Source of the DNA: Calliopum simillimum
Taxonomy: Eukaryota; Arthropoda; Insecta; Diptera; Lauxaniidae
Length of the DNA stretch: 64,000 nucleotides
Reading direction: 5' to 3'
Assembly: GCA_951812925.1 (NCBI GenBank)
Contig: OX638369.1
Span: 20,427,329 to 20,491,328 of the forward strand
The first letter of the stretch is position 1; each line of letters starts with the position of its first letter. Made by a program: the position numbers and the translations under genes. Positions 23,547 through 35,191 of this stretch are shown piece by piece. The notes below the pieces were generated by a model, which was given only the letters and a program-made list of their open reading frames with translations, had not been told where the DNA came from and made no database searches.

Positions 23547-24239
23547 AACGATAATGGAATCGTGAAAATTTATTAACAAAACTTTAAAATTATGTGTAAT
23601 CAAAATATTTGATTTTCTTCAATAAATCAGCTGTTTTCTAACTTTGTTGTTATTTTTAACTTTTTTTAGCACTTCATCTCCACCACAATCAGAATGTAAC
23701 GTTGAGAAGGTATATTCATAAGTCAAAATCAACTGCAAACATACCTTCTGAATACATTTGATTGTCGACTGCTACAGATAGTACTTGGGTTCGAAATCAG
23801 ATTGATGGTCAAATTCTGGCAGATAGTTTCAGAGTCTATAAAGGGCAGACTGTTTAATTTCCGATGCGATCTTAATCACGCTGTCCAAACGAACTCTAGT
23901 TTTTTAATTGAACCAACTCAATCTGGACTGCCATGGAATAAATGACGTTAAATTGAAGCGAATCAAATATAGAATCAATCGGGGTCGTTGGAAGCCCATT
24001 CCTTATATTTTGCCATTTTAAATACATCCATCTGATCGAGCACCTTCTATTTCCCGGTCTACTTTAATAACTCGACTACGCCCTTTACAACAGTTTATTG
24101 TTCCAGTTACGCCTAGCTTGTTTTTGTGCGAAATTTTTATTTTTATGGGATACGACATTTGAAATATAATTGTTGATTTGTTTATGTTAGTTTTTTATTA
24201 AATTCAATTTTTATCACTATCGAATTTGTTAGTGAAAAC
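23547..24239. other. 5' flank of LAMTOR3
   Basis: Moderately AT-rich DNA with the LAMTOR3 promoter at its left end. I see no open frame longer than about 60 codons and no terminal inverted repeats. Confidence 0.4.
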
Positions 24240-24283
24240 TTTTGCTTGAGGTGTAAAAAACTTTTCACATTTTTTAAAATTGA

Positions 24284-24600
24284 TTTTTTAATTGAACTTT
24301 TAGACATATATTTGCAAAGATCGACTTACATACTTATAAATCTATCAATGCATTTTTCTAACACATAATTATGACAAATCAAGGAATGGATTAAAAATAC
24401 GGCTATAGTGACATATGTTTCGTCTTTCGCCACAAAGACTCATCAGACTATTTTTGTTGTAATTATAATTATATTTATTTTACTAAATTAATTATAATTG
24501 AAAAATTGCAAGTTTGAAAACTTTTTTGTGTTTTTGGCCTGGGCGTGAGTTGAACCAAGGAACTCGCGGTTGGTAGCAGAAGTCGTTACCACTGCACCCG
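24284..24600 (-). repeat. Repeat block with tRNA-derived SINE (minus orientation)
   Basis: The minus strand at about 24535-24600 reads GGTGCAGTGGTAACGACTTC ... CCTTGGTTCAACTC, an A-box-like and a clear B-box-like (GGTTCAACTC) internal promoter spaced as in a tRNA. An AT-rich tail runs to about 24456. The preceding 24284-24455 (AAAATTGATTTTTTAATTG ... ACTCATCAGACTAT) is repeated in direct orientation at 26733-26900, where the SINE part that follows is inverted. Confidence 0.6.
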
Positions 24601-24783
24601 CCTTGCCCGGCTGCGAAGCCGACTTTTGCCAGTTTTGTTTGTGTGTTAATACGTATTGATATATCATAATTGTTGTTTTGATATTTGGTATAGTTGTTCC
24701 TTTGGAACAAATTCAATACCGATTGCAGGTGTTTCCACCTTATCAGGGCGTGTTCTCCCAAATAACTAAGAATTTTTTTAATA

Positions 24784-26695
24784 GGGCTATTCTGGCGACA
24801 GTATTAGAGCTGTCAAACAGCTCACCACAGTATTAACTGCTACGAAAGTAGCAACGAAGATGTTTTGGTATTCTGGCAGCATTTCGAAAGCTCTTTTCCG
24901 TCTTTATGAATACGACTTTTAATACCTGCTACGTAGGAGATCTTAGAGCGATCTTAAAACTATTAGTTGCTTGCTGTCAGGTTTTTATTATGTGAAAAGT
25001 GCAGAATTATGAAAAATTTTATTTTATTGCTTGTTTATAATTTTTTATCATAAAACAGCTGGGCTTAATGTTAGATTATCGACTGTTAATATTTTCTTTT
25101 TAAACCTGATTTGGCTTAATAAACTTTTAATTTTAAGAAAGAAAATATAATCAAAAATGTCTGGTCGGATCTACTTTCGGAGATATAGCCATCGAAGGAT
25201 CGGGATATAGCTTTAATAAAAACCGATATAAGTTCGGAACCCCTGGCTGGATTTTGATAATATTGGTGGCATATGAAAGGTATTTTAACACACTACAAAA
25301 CTTTTACAAAAATTTTAAATCCGAGTCAACATTTTCGAGATATGGCGTATTTTCAAAAATTTTGACCAGTTTTTTATTTTTAAAGCACTATTTTTCCAAA
25401 AAATGTGTTATTAACCTATAGTTTTTGTAACAAATTATGAAATCCTAATCAATTTCATTCGATTTGATATGCAATTTATACCTCATTTCTTTCATTAGCA
25501 CATTTTTTTATAGGAAAACAAAAAAGTAAGCCAAAGAAATTTTCATGAACAACAACAACGGAAATTTGGAATTTTGCTAGCAAACTATTTGATGGATATA
25601 TTATAGACTGATTCGCGGCCGAAGACCGCCGTGAAGCCGGTATTGGATTTCTGGGAGTTTTAAATCCGGAGCTGCGGCCGAAGCCGCCCACTTACTCCTA
25701 CTCTTATGCCAAATTACTGTGGGAAAAAAAATCGGCCCAAACTTCAGAAAAATCGTAATATCTCGAAAACTACGAACAAGATTTAGAAAATTTTTTGTTC
25801 AGTATTGTAGCTTATTAAATTACCTTTCGTATGCCGTTTTTGTTAATAAGACATTTTTGGAAAAATAGTGCATTAAAAACAAAAAAACTGGTAAAAATTT
25901 TCGAAAATTCGCCATATCTCCAAAACCATGACTCGGATTTAAAACTTTTGCATATCGTTTTTATAGCCAGTTAAAATACCTTTCATATGACACCAATATT
26001 ATTGAAATCCATTAAGGGATTCTGAACTTTTACTGGTTTTCATAAAAGCTATATCCCGATCTTCCGATGGCTATATCTCCGAAAGTAGATTTGACCAGAA
26101 CTTTCTGTTGCTGTTGTTGTAATTAATTTTGAGAGCCCTATTTGGGCAAAAAAAATATAAAAAAAACAACAACAGTTTTTAAAGTAAAATTGTTGCCTAA
26201 GGTTTGGCAGTTGTTAAATTTTTGTTTGTATGAGTGATAATGATAAAGGGAAAAACAAAATTATAACTATTTTGGTTTAATATTTGTTCTAATAGTTACA
26301 AAAGAAAAGAAAAGTTTGTGTAAAAACATATAGCAACAATTTCTGCACAATATTATATGGCGGCGCGCAGGAAGAACTTATTTTGCATGTCAAAATAAAA
26401 AATGTAACCCGGCATCTTGCCTTGCTATCTGTCAAAAGTCTATAATCAAAACAAAGAATTTTGACATTTTCGTAGTTTAAGAAGAAGCAGCATTTGTTAT
26501 CGCTGCAACCAGAGCAATTCAACCATGTTAGTTTGCACAATTTGACAAGTTCACCTCGAAAGCTTTTATGTGGTGAGTTTATGAGCTTTTTCTAAAAGAT
26601 TTCTGCGCCAGAATACCGAATGTCTTCGGGAATCTTAGAAAGTAATTCTGACATGTATTCAGAAAGACTTTCTGCTGTCTTAGCCAGAATAGCCC
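24784..26695. mobile_element. GGGCTATTCTGG element, copy A, 1.9 kb
   Basis: The left end GGGCTATTCTGGCGACAG and the right end CTTAGCCAGAATAGCCC are inverted, each flanked by TA (24782-24783 and 26696-26697). The middle holds a complete long-inverted-repeat unit of the GAGATATAGCCATCGG family (about 25150-26110). Near the right end an 83-codon frame (26289-26540, minus) is repeated almost unchanged in copies B and C. That frame has no motif I know and may be open by chance. TA duplication suggests Tc1/mariner-type mobilisation. Confidence 0.7.
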
Positions 26696-26732
26696 TATAA
26701 GTGTGTTACTTAATGACATTTATATATAGAAA

Positions 26733-27043
26733 ATTGATTTTTTAATTGAACTTTTAGTAATATATTTGCAAAGATCGACTTACATATAAATCTATCAATG
26801 CATTTTTCTAACACATAATTATGACAAATCAAGGAACGGATTAAAAACACGGCTATAGTGACATATGTTTCGTCTTTCGCCACAAAGACTCATCAGACTA
26901 TTTGGTAACGACTTCTGCTACCAACCGCGAGTTCCTTGGTTCAACTCACGCCCAGGCCAAAAACACAAAAAAGTTTTCAAACTTGCAATTTTTCAATTAT
27001 AATTAATTTAGTAAAATAAATATAATTATAATTACAACAAAAA
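26733..27043 (+). repeat. Second copy of the repeat block with SINE (plus orientation)
   Basis: Positions 26733-26900 repeat 24284-24455 directly. From 26902 the sequence TGGTAACGACTTCTGC ... GGTTCAACTCACGCC and its AT-rich tail to 27043 are the reverse complement of the part after the first copy. The SINE head is truncated here: the A box is incomplete and the B box intact. Confidence 0.6.
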
Positions 27044-28386
27044 CGTTGGCAATTTCGGTATGCGCCATACAAATTGTATGTACATGAGAAATTTTTGACA
27101 GTAAAATAACGCTGACGCTCCAATTTAGGTATGGCAGAATAGCATGCCTTTTCACTGAACTAGAATTGACCCCCTGTCTAATTTTTTTTAAGAAACGAAC
27201 GGAAAAAATGCGACTTTCTGAAAGAGGGCACAAAAAATGCAGAATTTTTTTGAGAAAATAAAATTTTTAGTTTTTGCCATGTTTTTGAAGGCAGCCCTGC
27301 AAAAAATGAGTACCGGTTGTCTTTGATTTTTTTTACATTTTTATAGAAATTTTTGTATGCCATATACGTATCTGAAATTTTTGGTTGCTTGAATGTTATT
27401 TTTGTTTCATATGCCACTCAAAAAATAAAAAAATAGAAACTTTATTTTTAATCGTCTGACCAGCTAAAACTGGGGAATTGTCAGCACTTAATTCAGTAGC
27501 GCCAGCACGTACTGTTCCAATAAAATTTATCTATACAATACGCGAGCTGGAAATGTATTGTGTGCACCGTTGGAAAACGACAGCAACGGTTTTTGCTAAA
27601 GAATTGAAATCCAAATCCCCAGATGACGCTTTAAGTTAGCAGTCGCATCGTCTTATAACTTAAAAAAGTGGGAACTGATGAGCAGCTCTTTCCAAAAAAG
27701 TTCGCTAATGGTAAGTGTTGTATACAATGCTCATATGTGCAAAGTTGCATTTTTTTTTTGCTTATTCTCTACAAAAGATGCTCCAACTCATTAGCGAAAA
27801 AATCCATAGCTAATAAGATATGGGCAGCAAAAGCGATTTGACCTTTTTAAAGTCCATTTTTGAAACTTAAATCGAAAGCCAGCTGACTTTTTTTCACTAA
27901 AGATTCCCATTTTTTTTTTTTAATCTTATGTTTCGAAAGTACAAATTTTACAACTGCTCATTTCATATATCGCATGGATATTCTAATAGTCTTGTAGTTA
28001 AATATAATTTCTATTTTAAATTGTAAATAGCTTCCTAATATAATTTACAGGTACAATGGTAGCCACAGAAACCTTATATATCCGTTTAATAAAAGCCATC
28101 TAAATATGAATGTTTTAATACAAGTGCATAGCCATTGATGGATATTAGATAGAGAAAAGTCTTATAATCACTGGTATTCTAAGGCCTAAAGAACTATGAA
28201 CAAGCACTCCGGAAGATAATTGTATTGGCTCATTTTATTTAGACAAGTTTTAACTTTATGATGATTTTCATTTAATTTATTTAAATTTGTAATTATTATT
28301 TACCCTATTGGAAAATAAAATTTCGCATGGAATTATTCAGGTTTTGGTCTTTTTTTTCGGGGATTTCAAATGGGATTTTAATCAAC
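27044..28386. other. AT-rich intergenic region
   Basis: No gene, element end or tandem array was recognised. A less AT-rich patch at 27480-27660 gives no convincing frame on either strand. Confidence 0.4.
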
Positions 28387-28541
28387 ATACCTATAAGATA
28401 CAGTACCAGTACGCGTGCTTATAAACGTACCCGGATTATTGTAGATACCTATAACGAGTATAGTACCAGTACGCATATTTAGAAACGTACTTGTACTATT
28501 TCAGATACGTATAACAGATATAGTCCCGGTATGCGTATCTA
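28387..28541. repeat. Tandem repeat, period about 60 bp, 2.6 copies
   Basis: Units start ATACCTATAA(CG)AGATA at 28387, 28445 and 28505 and continue TAGTACCAGTACGC..AAACGTAC. The third unit is partial. It lies about 400 bases upstream of the ZAD zinc-finger gene. Confidence 0.7.
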
Positions 28542-28905
28542 ATTATTTATGCAGGGACGAGAAATTGATACAATACAAGTATTGGTACGACAAAACCAAT
28601 GCCTGTATTTTTCCCGACAGCAATGTAAAGGGTATTGAAAGAGTACGGCAATTTCTATGTGATTTTCAAAAACAAACAAAAAAATACGTGTTTGTGTCCC
28701 CGATACATACGCCATTTGTATCTAGTACACTGTTTGCAGGGATAATTTATCTGTGCTGTATGTGTTAACTTAGCACATTTGTTTCTGCTTTTCTATACGT
28801 TTCTCAGCGGCTCAACAGCTTGCTTTCTGAACGTAGCCAAGTATATATGTAAACAAAACCAGATGTGATTAGTGATAAGAGGACATCGAAAGGATAAATT
28901 TTGGT

Positions 28906-30585
28906 ATGGATTATAATATCCATAAAATATGTCGAGTTTGCTTGGAAGAAGGAGCTTTAACTTCCATCTTCAGTACGGAATTTGCGATGATGCCATCTAC
29001 AATGATGATGATGTGCGCCAAAATAAGAGTAGTTCTGATTTATTTTTTCACCAAGACAAATGTAAAATATTAAATTTGTTTAAGGTTTTCAAAACTGATG
29101 GAATGCCTGCAGTTATTTGTAATAATTGCATCTATCGACTTGGTGTAGCCTATCATTTTAAGCAAGAATGTGAAAATTCCGACCTAAGATTGAGGCAATA
29201 TTTAGGTCTTCCAGATAGGCTATACGGGTAGTAAACACCTGCTTTGCTTTCTGCTAATCAATAACGCTCATTAATTTTTGTTCTTGCTTAAAGTTATTGT
29301 GACGCTGAAACAAACACTGAAAATCTGCAACATGATACACGAAATTCCTTTACTGAACTGAATAAAAGCTTTGACTCGGATGAAGAGGACACTGCAGAAG
29401 ACAATAAAAAGAAAAGGTGTGTAAATCTTAGAATACGTGACAAATAAAACATTTTCTACAATTTTTTTAGTAAACGAAAGCAACGTTACGAAAGAAAGCC
29501 ACCGGAAGAGCATAAAAAACGTGGCCCAAAACCTTTGCCAAAATTACCACAAACATGCTATGATTGCAATAAAACATTTAAATGTTCTGCACAACTCCAA
29601 ATGCATATTCGCACGCATACCGGTGAAAAACCATTTACCTGCAACTACTGTCCCAGACGCTTTGCTCAAAAATATAATTTGCAAATACATGAGCGAACTC
29701 ATACCGGAGAACGGCCATTTCAGTGTGAAATTTGTTCTAAACAGTTTTCTGCCTTAGGAAATTTTCAGTCACATCAGAAAATACACAGTGGCGTACGGGA
29801 TCAATGTTGTCCAGTTTGTCAGAAGGCATTCTATAGTGCCGGAGACTTATCTAAACATATGATTACACATACGGGTATAAAAAATCATCACTGTGATGTT
29901 TGTGGTAAAGCATTTAGTCGACAACGTGATATGCAGGCACATAAAAGAAAAATGCATTCTTTACAAGAAAACTTGGCTATTTCAGAGGAGGATGATGCAG
30001 TAGACACAACTGATCATGTTTCAGCTAATGTAGATGCAAATTTTAAGTGTCCAGATTGTGATAAAGAATTTTCTTCTGCCAGTTGTTTAAGTACACATTT
30101 TCGATCGCATGGTAGCAGCAATTTACTACCATTACCACTACCTGGACAAATTCATCCACACGCTCATCCACATTATTCACTATCGCATGAAGCTCTACAC
30201 AACTCTCACCATCTGCATATGGTTGCTCAACCCGGTACGTATTTCAATTTGTTATAAAATTAGTTTCGTAAACAAAAAATACGTACATATTTTCAATTTA
30301 TTATAAAATTTCGTTAATAAAAAGTACGAATTTTTAGCTGCCAACAATTTAATGCCACCAACAGTACCACAACCATTAGCTCAATCAACGTTGAGCACAA
30401 TGCCTGTGGCGACAACAAATTCTTCATCTGCAGCTCTTGGTATGGCAATGGGTCATCCCACAATGGCGACGATGGCACATATCTTAGCACCACCGCCGCC
30501 ACCACCACCACCACCTCCACCAACGACTACAAGTCAAAATGCAATAGCGATGATGCATACCACACAAAGGTTGCATCCATATTAA
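28906..30585 (+). CDS. ZAD and C2H2 zinc-finger protein
   Basis: This is a probable DNA-binding nuclear protein of the insect ZAD family. Five exons (28906-29028, 29085-29227, 29294-29416, 29471-30234, 30338-30585) join in phase to 466 residues. The ZAD is split by intron 1: CRVC at residues 9-12 and CNNC at 53-56 are its zinc pairs. An acidic linker (FDSDEEDTAEDNKKK) precedes a basic stretch, then six C2H2 fingers from about 159 to 343, the first two joined by HTGEKPF/HTGERPF linkers. A His-rich tail and an 11-Pro run lead to the end, LHPY. The donor after exon 1 (AGA|GTAGTT) is weak. I cannot assign the orthologue. Confidence 0.88.
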
Positions 30586-31485
30586 AAACAAAAAATCGCA
30601 ATTAAAATTATACATAGATAATACTTTATTGGTGTTTTTCTAAATAACATTGATTATTGGACCAGCTGACAGACAAGCAGTAAAAAGAAATAATGTAAAC
30701 TAGTATCGGCTAGTGGTCAAAATTCAACCACAAACAGGTAAATCAAATAACTTAGGTACTTTTTTTTTTGTTTTTAGTACAAAAAGAAAAGCTAATTTTT
30801 CATCTCTGGTAAAATGTCAAGCAAAAGGTAAACAAAACAAAAAATATGAAGTCAGTGCTTTGCTTTCCGTCTTTCTCCTTGTGCTTCATCCTATTTTCAG
30901 CTCTGTGTGACCGCGCTTTTCGTTGTTAATATTGAAAAATTTGTATCTAATTTTACCTGGCTTAAAGGCAGCTTATTAAAAAAATTTTAACTTTGTGCAC
31001 ATCTACACACAAATACATACGATACGATACGATACGAAAATTCGGCAAATCTTTCCGATTTCGGTACCGAAATCGTTACTAATTTTGTTTGAGAGGGTTA
31101 ACACGAATTCTTAAGGGCTAGTTTACGTAGACATTCACAATCAAAATAATCATGCATTTTTTTGTTCACATTCATGTGATTTTAGAAACATGAAGCAAAA
31201 ATGCAGAAGATCGATAAATGAATGCACTCTAATGTCGAATATTTGCTGTCCTTAGGAGAACAAATCCAACAACAACATATTAATTCAAAATAATAGTTTT
31301 GAGAATTTTTTACAAAAAAGAGCCATCACTTTTGGGACTTGCATTGACACCGTCCTTGTTAGTGCGATCAACCATTTTCCAAAAAACAAACTTATTTTGA
31401 ATTATTCTCTTTAAATATAAATACTACCTTGTCTCCTGGTCTATATACAATTTTGCTTACAAAGTTGTATGTATGCATTATATTG
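30586..31485. other. 3' flank of the zinc-finger gene
   Basis: AT-rich DNA with a short (GATAC)n array at about 31015-31036. No other gene or element was recognised. Confidence 0.45.
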
Positions 31486-31599
31486 AGGGTATTCTTTAAA
31501 ACATGTAAAAGCCTCGAAAACCTCGTAAACTCGTAATAGTTGTCAAAATCACAGTTTTACGAGGTTTTCGAAGCTTTTACACACTTTAAGGAATACCCT
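31486..31599. mobile_element. Palindromic mini-element, AGGGTATTC/GTAAAAGCCTCGAAAACCTCG
   Basis: The two halves are near-perfect inverted copies, with AGGGTATTC at one end and GAATACCCT at the other. GTAAAAGCCTCGAAAACCTC is mirrored in the second half. A related copy lies at 54654-54780. It is too short to code for anything. Confidence 0.7.
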
Positions 31600-32116
31600 T
31601 ATTATACATTAATTTTACATTAAAATCCTACTTGCAATTTTTTTTTTTTTTTTTTTAATTAATACAAATATTTAAATTTGGCAAGTACAGCATCTATTAT
31701 TGTATAAAATTTATCGGAATATTTATTGCAAAACAAAATGTTTGCAATGTTTGGTCTTTTAAATGCTTCAAGCAATATTGTGCACGATTAGTTGAACACT
31801 TTTGCGTCTTGTAGCTCACCAGTTTCGTTTTGCCACTAAATTTTATGCACAACATTAGCAATTTGATTGGAATTAATTTGTATAAAATACTAATGTAACT
31901 ATGTTAGCTAACCGTGATTAATAACTTGTCATTGTGTGAAAGTTAATATAAAAACTGATAAAAATTTTAATCTGCTTTGTTTGGTATATTCTCGTTGGTA
32001 TTTGTATGTTGTTTATGTCATGGTTATTATTCATCTTGAGTCCGTTATATATTTAAAATATGATTAATTAACGTATATCCATTTCTAGTATTAAGTTCGA
32101 GAACATGACCATTGAT
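31600..32116. other. Intergenic region and GMF 3' UTR
   Basis: AT-rich with a T run at about 31640-31656. The right part is the presumed 3' UTR of the minus-strand GMF gene. Nothing else was seen. Confidence 0.45.
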
Positions 32117-33793
32117 TTATTTTAGTTTTTCTTTCAACCATTCTTCAGTTAATTCATCCAATTCGCGTACTTCATAAACGCGTGTCAAATCAACTTCACG
32201 CTGTAAAGCGCTCTTAGTGCATGCGTACATCATTTGTAATTCAATCTAGAATTTAAAAAATATTTTTGTTTAATTTAAATAATCAAATTTAATATTTGAG
32301 GGGGTGAGAATGACAATGGAGTAAGTCCATTCAAGTTGCAAAAGTAATGTCATATTATGAATTGCCTGCTGTTTTGTTAGAAATAAATTAATATCGGATC
32401 TATTTTTACGGAAAGTTTGCTTTATGGCGTAAAACTGAAGGCAGTAAGCTGAAAAAGTGATATCAAACAAATAACAGAGTATGGCATTACTTTTGACACC
32501 TTTTGTCATTCTAACCCTCTCATTTATTTTGGAACAGTTTTATTCTACTGCATTTTTTACACATATTGATTTGGTCCGAATGAGTGACATTTGGGTCTCA
32601 AAGTATCCCCTTTCTATTTTTATACCCTACACAGAGAAGGAGGCGTGGCAGCCTCCGTCGTAAAAATAAGCTCGTGGGATTCAAAATGAGCAAAATTTAT
32701 TGAATATTATACAGGATAACGCAACCAAAATACACATAGTTACTAGGAAGAGGGTCACTCTGTAGTTCGATTCGGAAATCATTTCTATTCGAATACCAAA
32801 TCCAATTAATATTCCCTAGTTTGTTCGGATTGGCTTACGTACATTTTTTTGAAAGGCAGCAATACTATTTGCCCTATGTCAAATAAAAAAAAAAAAAATA
32901 TAACCGAAAACGAATTTTAGAGTAACAATTGTTCGAATTCGAACATTAACGAATCGAACTACAGAGCGACCATCCTGGGCAAAATCTAGTTGTTTTCGGA
33001 CAAGAGAGTGTGGTACCATATAAGCAAGACTTTCAAAATGGTTTACCGATAGTGTTTTTAGGGATAATCCACGGGCGCACTATTACACACCTCTGGAACT
33101 ATCAAAATATGGAAAAGGTTATCTCGTTTACTCCTTCATTAAATGGACCAACATCGAATTAAAATGTTAAAATCATTTTAAAAAATCAAATTACCTGGCT
33201 ATCACGCGGAGTGTAAAAAATAAAACACATAGGATACGATATTCTTTGGTCGTCATGAATCATTTTGTATGTATAAATTACATAGCGAGGTTGATGTCCT
33301 GGCAACGTTTCCTGCAGTTCATCTACAGTAACATCATCTATTAATTCATCCAAAACAACAAGTTGTTTTTCACGATCAACTTTTACTAAAAAAAAACAAT
33401 AAGTGTTAATATAAATTGATATTAAAATAAGATTCTGTCTATTCGGAGGGCGTACGCGAAAGCTGAAATAGCGTACGCGAAAAAAGCGTACGCTTGCCCC
33501 CTCCCCCCGAATAGACAGTCCCTTAAAATAATCTTATTCTGCTCCTAACTTACAAATTAAGGCTGAATTTGAAGAGTTTTTCCGGAAACGAAATTTCTTC
33601 AATTCGTCTAGAACTTCATCGCTAATGTCACAAATTTTACTATCACCCTAGAAAAAAAGTAAAATAAAAGTTATTTTGGAGTAGCACAGCTTAGTAGCTA
33701 TTAGCTCCGTCATCATAATCACAAATACAAATTATAAAATTTACATGAGTCACAAATTTTGAGTTCTTGATTGTGTTCTTTTCTACTTACCAT
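32117..33793 (-). CDS. GMF: Glia maturation factor (ADF-H domain)
   Basis: GMF binds the Arp2/3 complex and promotes debranching of actin networks. Exons 33791-33793 (only the ATG), 33554-33647, 33195-33385 and 32117-32245 join in phase to 138 residues, close to the 142 of vertebrate GMF. Matching blocks are ICDISDEVLDELKKFRFRK, LKVDREKQLVVLDE, DELQETLPGHQPRYVIYTYK, HDDQRISYPMCFIFYTP, IELQMMYACTKSALQ and LTEEWLKEKLK. The first coding exon holding just the start codon is unusual but has a GTAAGT donor. Introns hold four repeat structures (33431, 32753 and 32298 elements). Confidence 0.94.
32298..32521. mobile_element. MITE, GAGGGGGTGAGAATGAC ends
   Basis: The ends GAGGGGGTGAGAATGACA and, inverted, GAGAGGGTTAGAATGACA bracket 224 bp. 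The block CAAAAGTAATGTCATA inside the left arm is mirrored near the right. A relative lies at 53777-53947. It lies in GMF intron 3. Confidence 0.65.
32753..32971. mobile_element. MITE, GGTCACTCTGTAGTTCGATT ends
   Basis: The left end GGTCACTCTGTAGTTCGATT and the right end CGAACTACAGAGCGACC are inverted copies of about 22 bp with one mismatch, 219 bp in all. The centre is AT-rich. It lies in GMF intron 3. Confidence 0.75.
33431..33522. mobile_element. 92-bp mini-element with 9-bp target duplication and GCGTACGC motifs
   Basis: CTGTCTATTCGG near the left end and CCGAATAGACAG near the right end are exact inverted copies. TTAAAATAA flanks both sides (33422-33430 and 33523-33531). GCGTACGC or CGTACGCG palindromes occur three times inside. 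A CCCCCTCCCCCC stretch lies near the right end. It lies in GMF intron 2. Confidence 0.7.
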
Positions 33794-34289
33794 TTTATTG
33801 CTCTTTACTTGACCTTACAAAAACGGAATGTTTTTCGAAATTTTTAGTATATTTAATAAATTTAAGCTTTTTTTATTATAATTAAAGAAAACAACCTACA
33901 TCATAGAAAATCAAAAGAAGTGAAACAACCAACACTATTACAAAATAATTATTTGGTTGTATTAGTAGTTTTGAAATTCAACTTGCTGTGGTGACTAATA
34001 GAAATGTTGGCTTACCACTTAGGGTATATTGTCCCAAATTAGGAAGTTATTTGACTTTTTTTTAATAATGTAACAACTTTTCAATATATTTAGGGCAATA
34101 TCTTAAAAGCAAGTGAATGAGATTTTAAAATTAATTGAAGAAAGATATGTTTAATGTTTTTGTAAGGCAGAAAATCATTTTCGTCTTTATTATTTCGAAA
34201 TGAAAATATTGGGCAACATTGTAAGAAATTAAATTTGACATTTCATTTCACCTCAACTTTGTTTACATTTTTCGGTCAAAAAATTGGAA
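33794..34289. other. 5' flank of GMF
   Basis: AT-rich promoter-side sequence. No open frame or element end was recognised. Confidence 0.45.
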
Positions 34290-34616
34290 AAATTTGTTTG
34301 GTTTCCTATTTTTGTTTTCCTATAAAAAATGTGCTACTGAAGGAAGCTAGATATAAATTACATATCAAATGAAAGGAAATAGTTTAGGCTTCAGTAATTT
34401 GTTACAAAAACTATAGGTTAATAACACATTTTTTGGAAAAATAGTGCCTTAAAAACAAAAAATTGGTCATAATTTTCGAAAATTTGCCATATCTCAAAAA
34501 CCATGTATTGAATTTAAAACTTTTGTGAACTTATTTTCTAGCCAGATAAAATACCTTTCATATGACACCAATATTAATTAAATTCATCCAGGGATTCCAA
34601 ACTTATAAGTGTTGCC
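34290..34616. repeat. Half copy of the GAGATATAGCCATCGG family
   Basis: The sequence parallels one arm of the family (CCTATAAAAAATGTGCTA, GGTTAATAACACATTTTTTGG, ATACCTTTCATATGACACCA) and stops at the hAT left end near 34617. The opposite arm and the GATATAGCC terminus are missing. Confidence 0.65.
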
Positions 34617-34730
34617 AGGTTAGGGGATTTACCCATAGATTTAGGCGATTTTAAAAGGTTTAGGGGGCAATCTATGGGATACATTATTTAGGGGAATTGT
34701 TCAGGGGATTTTAAAAAGGTCTAGGGGATA

Positions 34731-35024
34731 CTTTTATGGGATTTATGCGAACGAAATTCATCTCGACTGGCTATTTTATTATTGAGCTTACCATTTTTAA
34801 ATGCCAGTGTAGAAAGATTGTTTTCTTTAATGAATATCATAAAAAGTAAACTAAGGAATCTATTAGCGGTAGAGACTGCGGAAGCCATTCTCCGGGTTAA
34901 GGATAAGTTGTCGAACGAGACATCATTCGAGCCTTCGAAAAGTATGCATAAAAAGTTTTGCACCACGGACATGTACAATGCTGATGTAGATGAAACTTTA
35001 ATTTATATTTTGTCAGAGTTGTAG
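34731..35024 (+). pseudogene. hAT transposase C-terminal dimerisation domain
   Basis: The frame reads LSLPFLNASVERLFSLMNII, then KLRNLLAVETAEAILRVK, the classic hAT C-terminal signature (SLP.SNA..ERLFS.MN..K...RN.L). It ends at a stop at 35024. The catalytic DDE core and BED finger are missing. Confidence 0.8.
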
Positions 35025-35191
35025 ATGCAAATGTTAAGAAAACCTTATTTTAAAATATATAATATTACATTATAGTACATGTTAACAAAAATATCTATAT
35101 TTATAAAATATATTGAAACAAAAACATTCACTTCATTTTGAAATTTGGAAAATTTTTTTTGTTTATTTTTTGTTACCAAAATATAAATGTT

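Noticed and set aside
24535..24600. Functional tRNA gene
   Set aside because: A and B boxes are present but the arms do not form a full cloverleaf, and the unit has an AT-rich tail and a second truncated copy, as expected of a SINE.
27003..27417. Overlapping minus-strand frames of 76 and 79 codons
   Set aside because: AT-driven composition, no motifs, and the first overlaps the SINE tail.
30314..30523. 69-codon minus-strand frame at the end of the zinc-finger gene
   Set aside because: It is the complement of the proline run in the real last exon.
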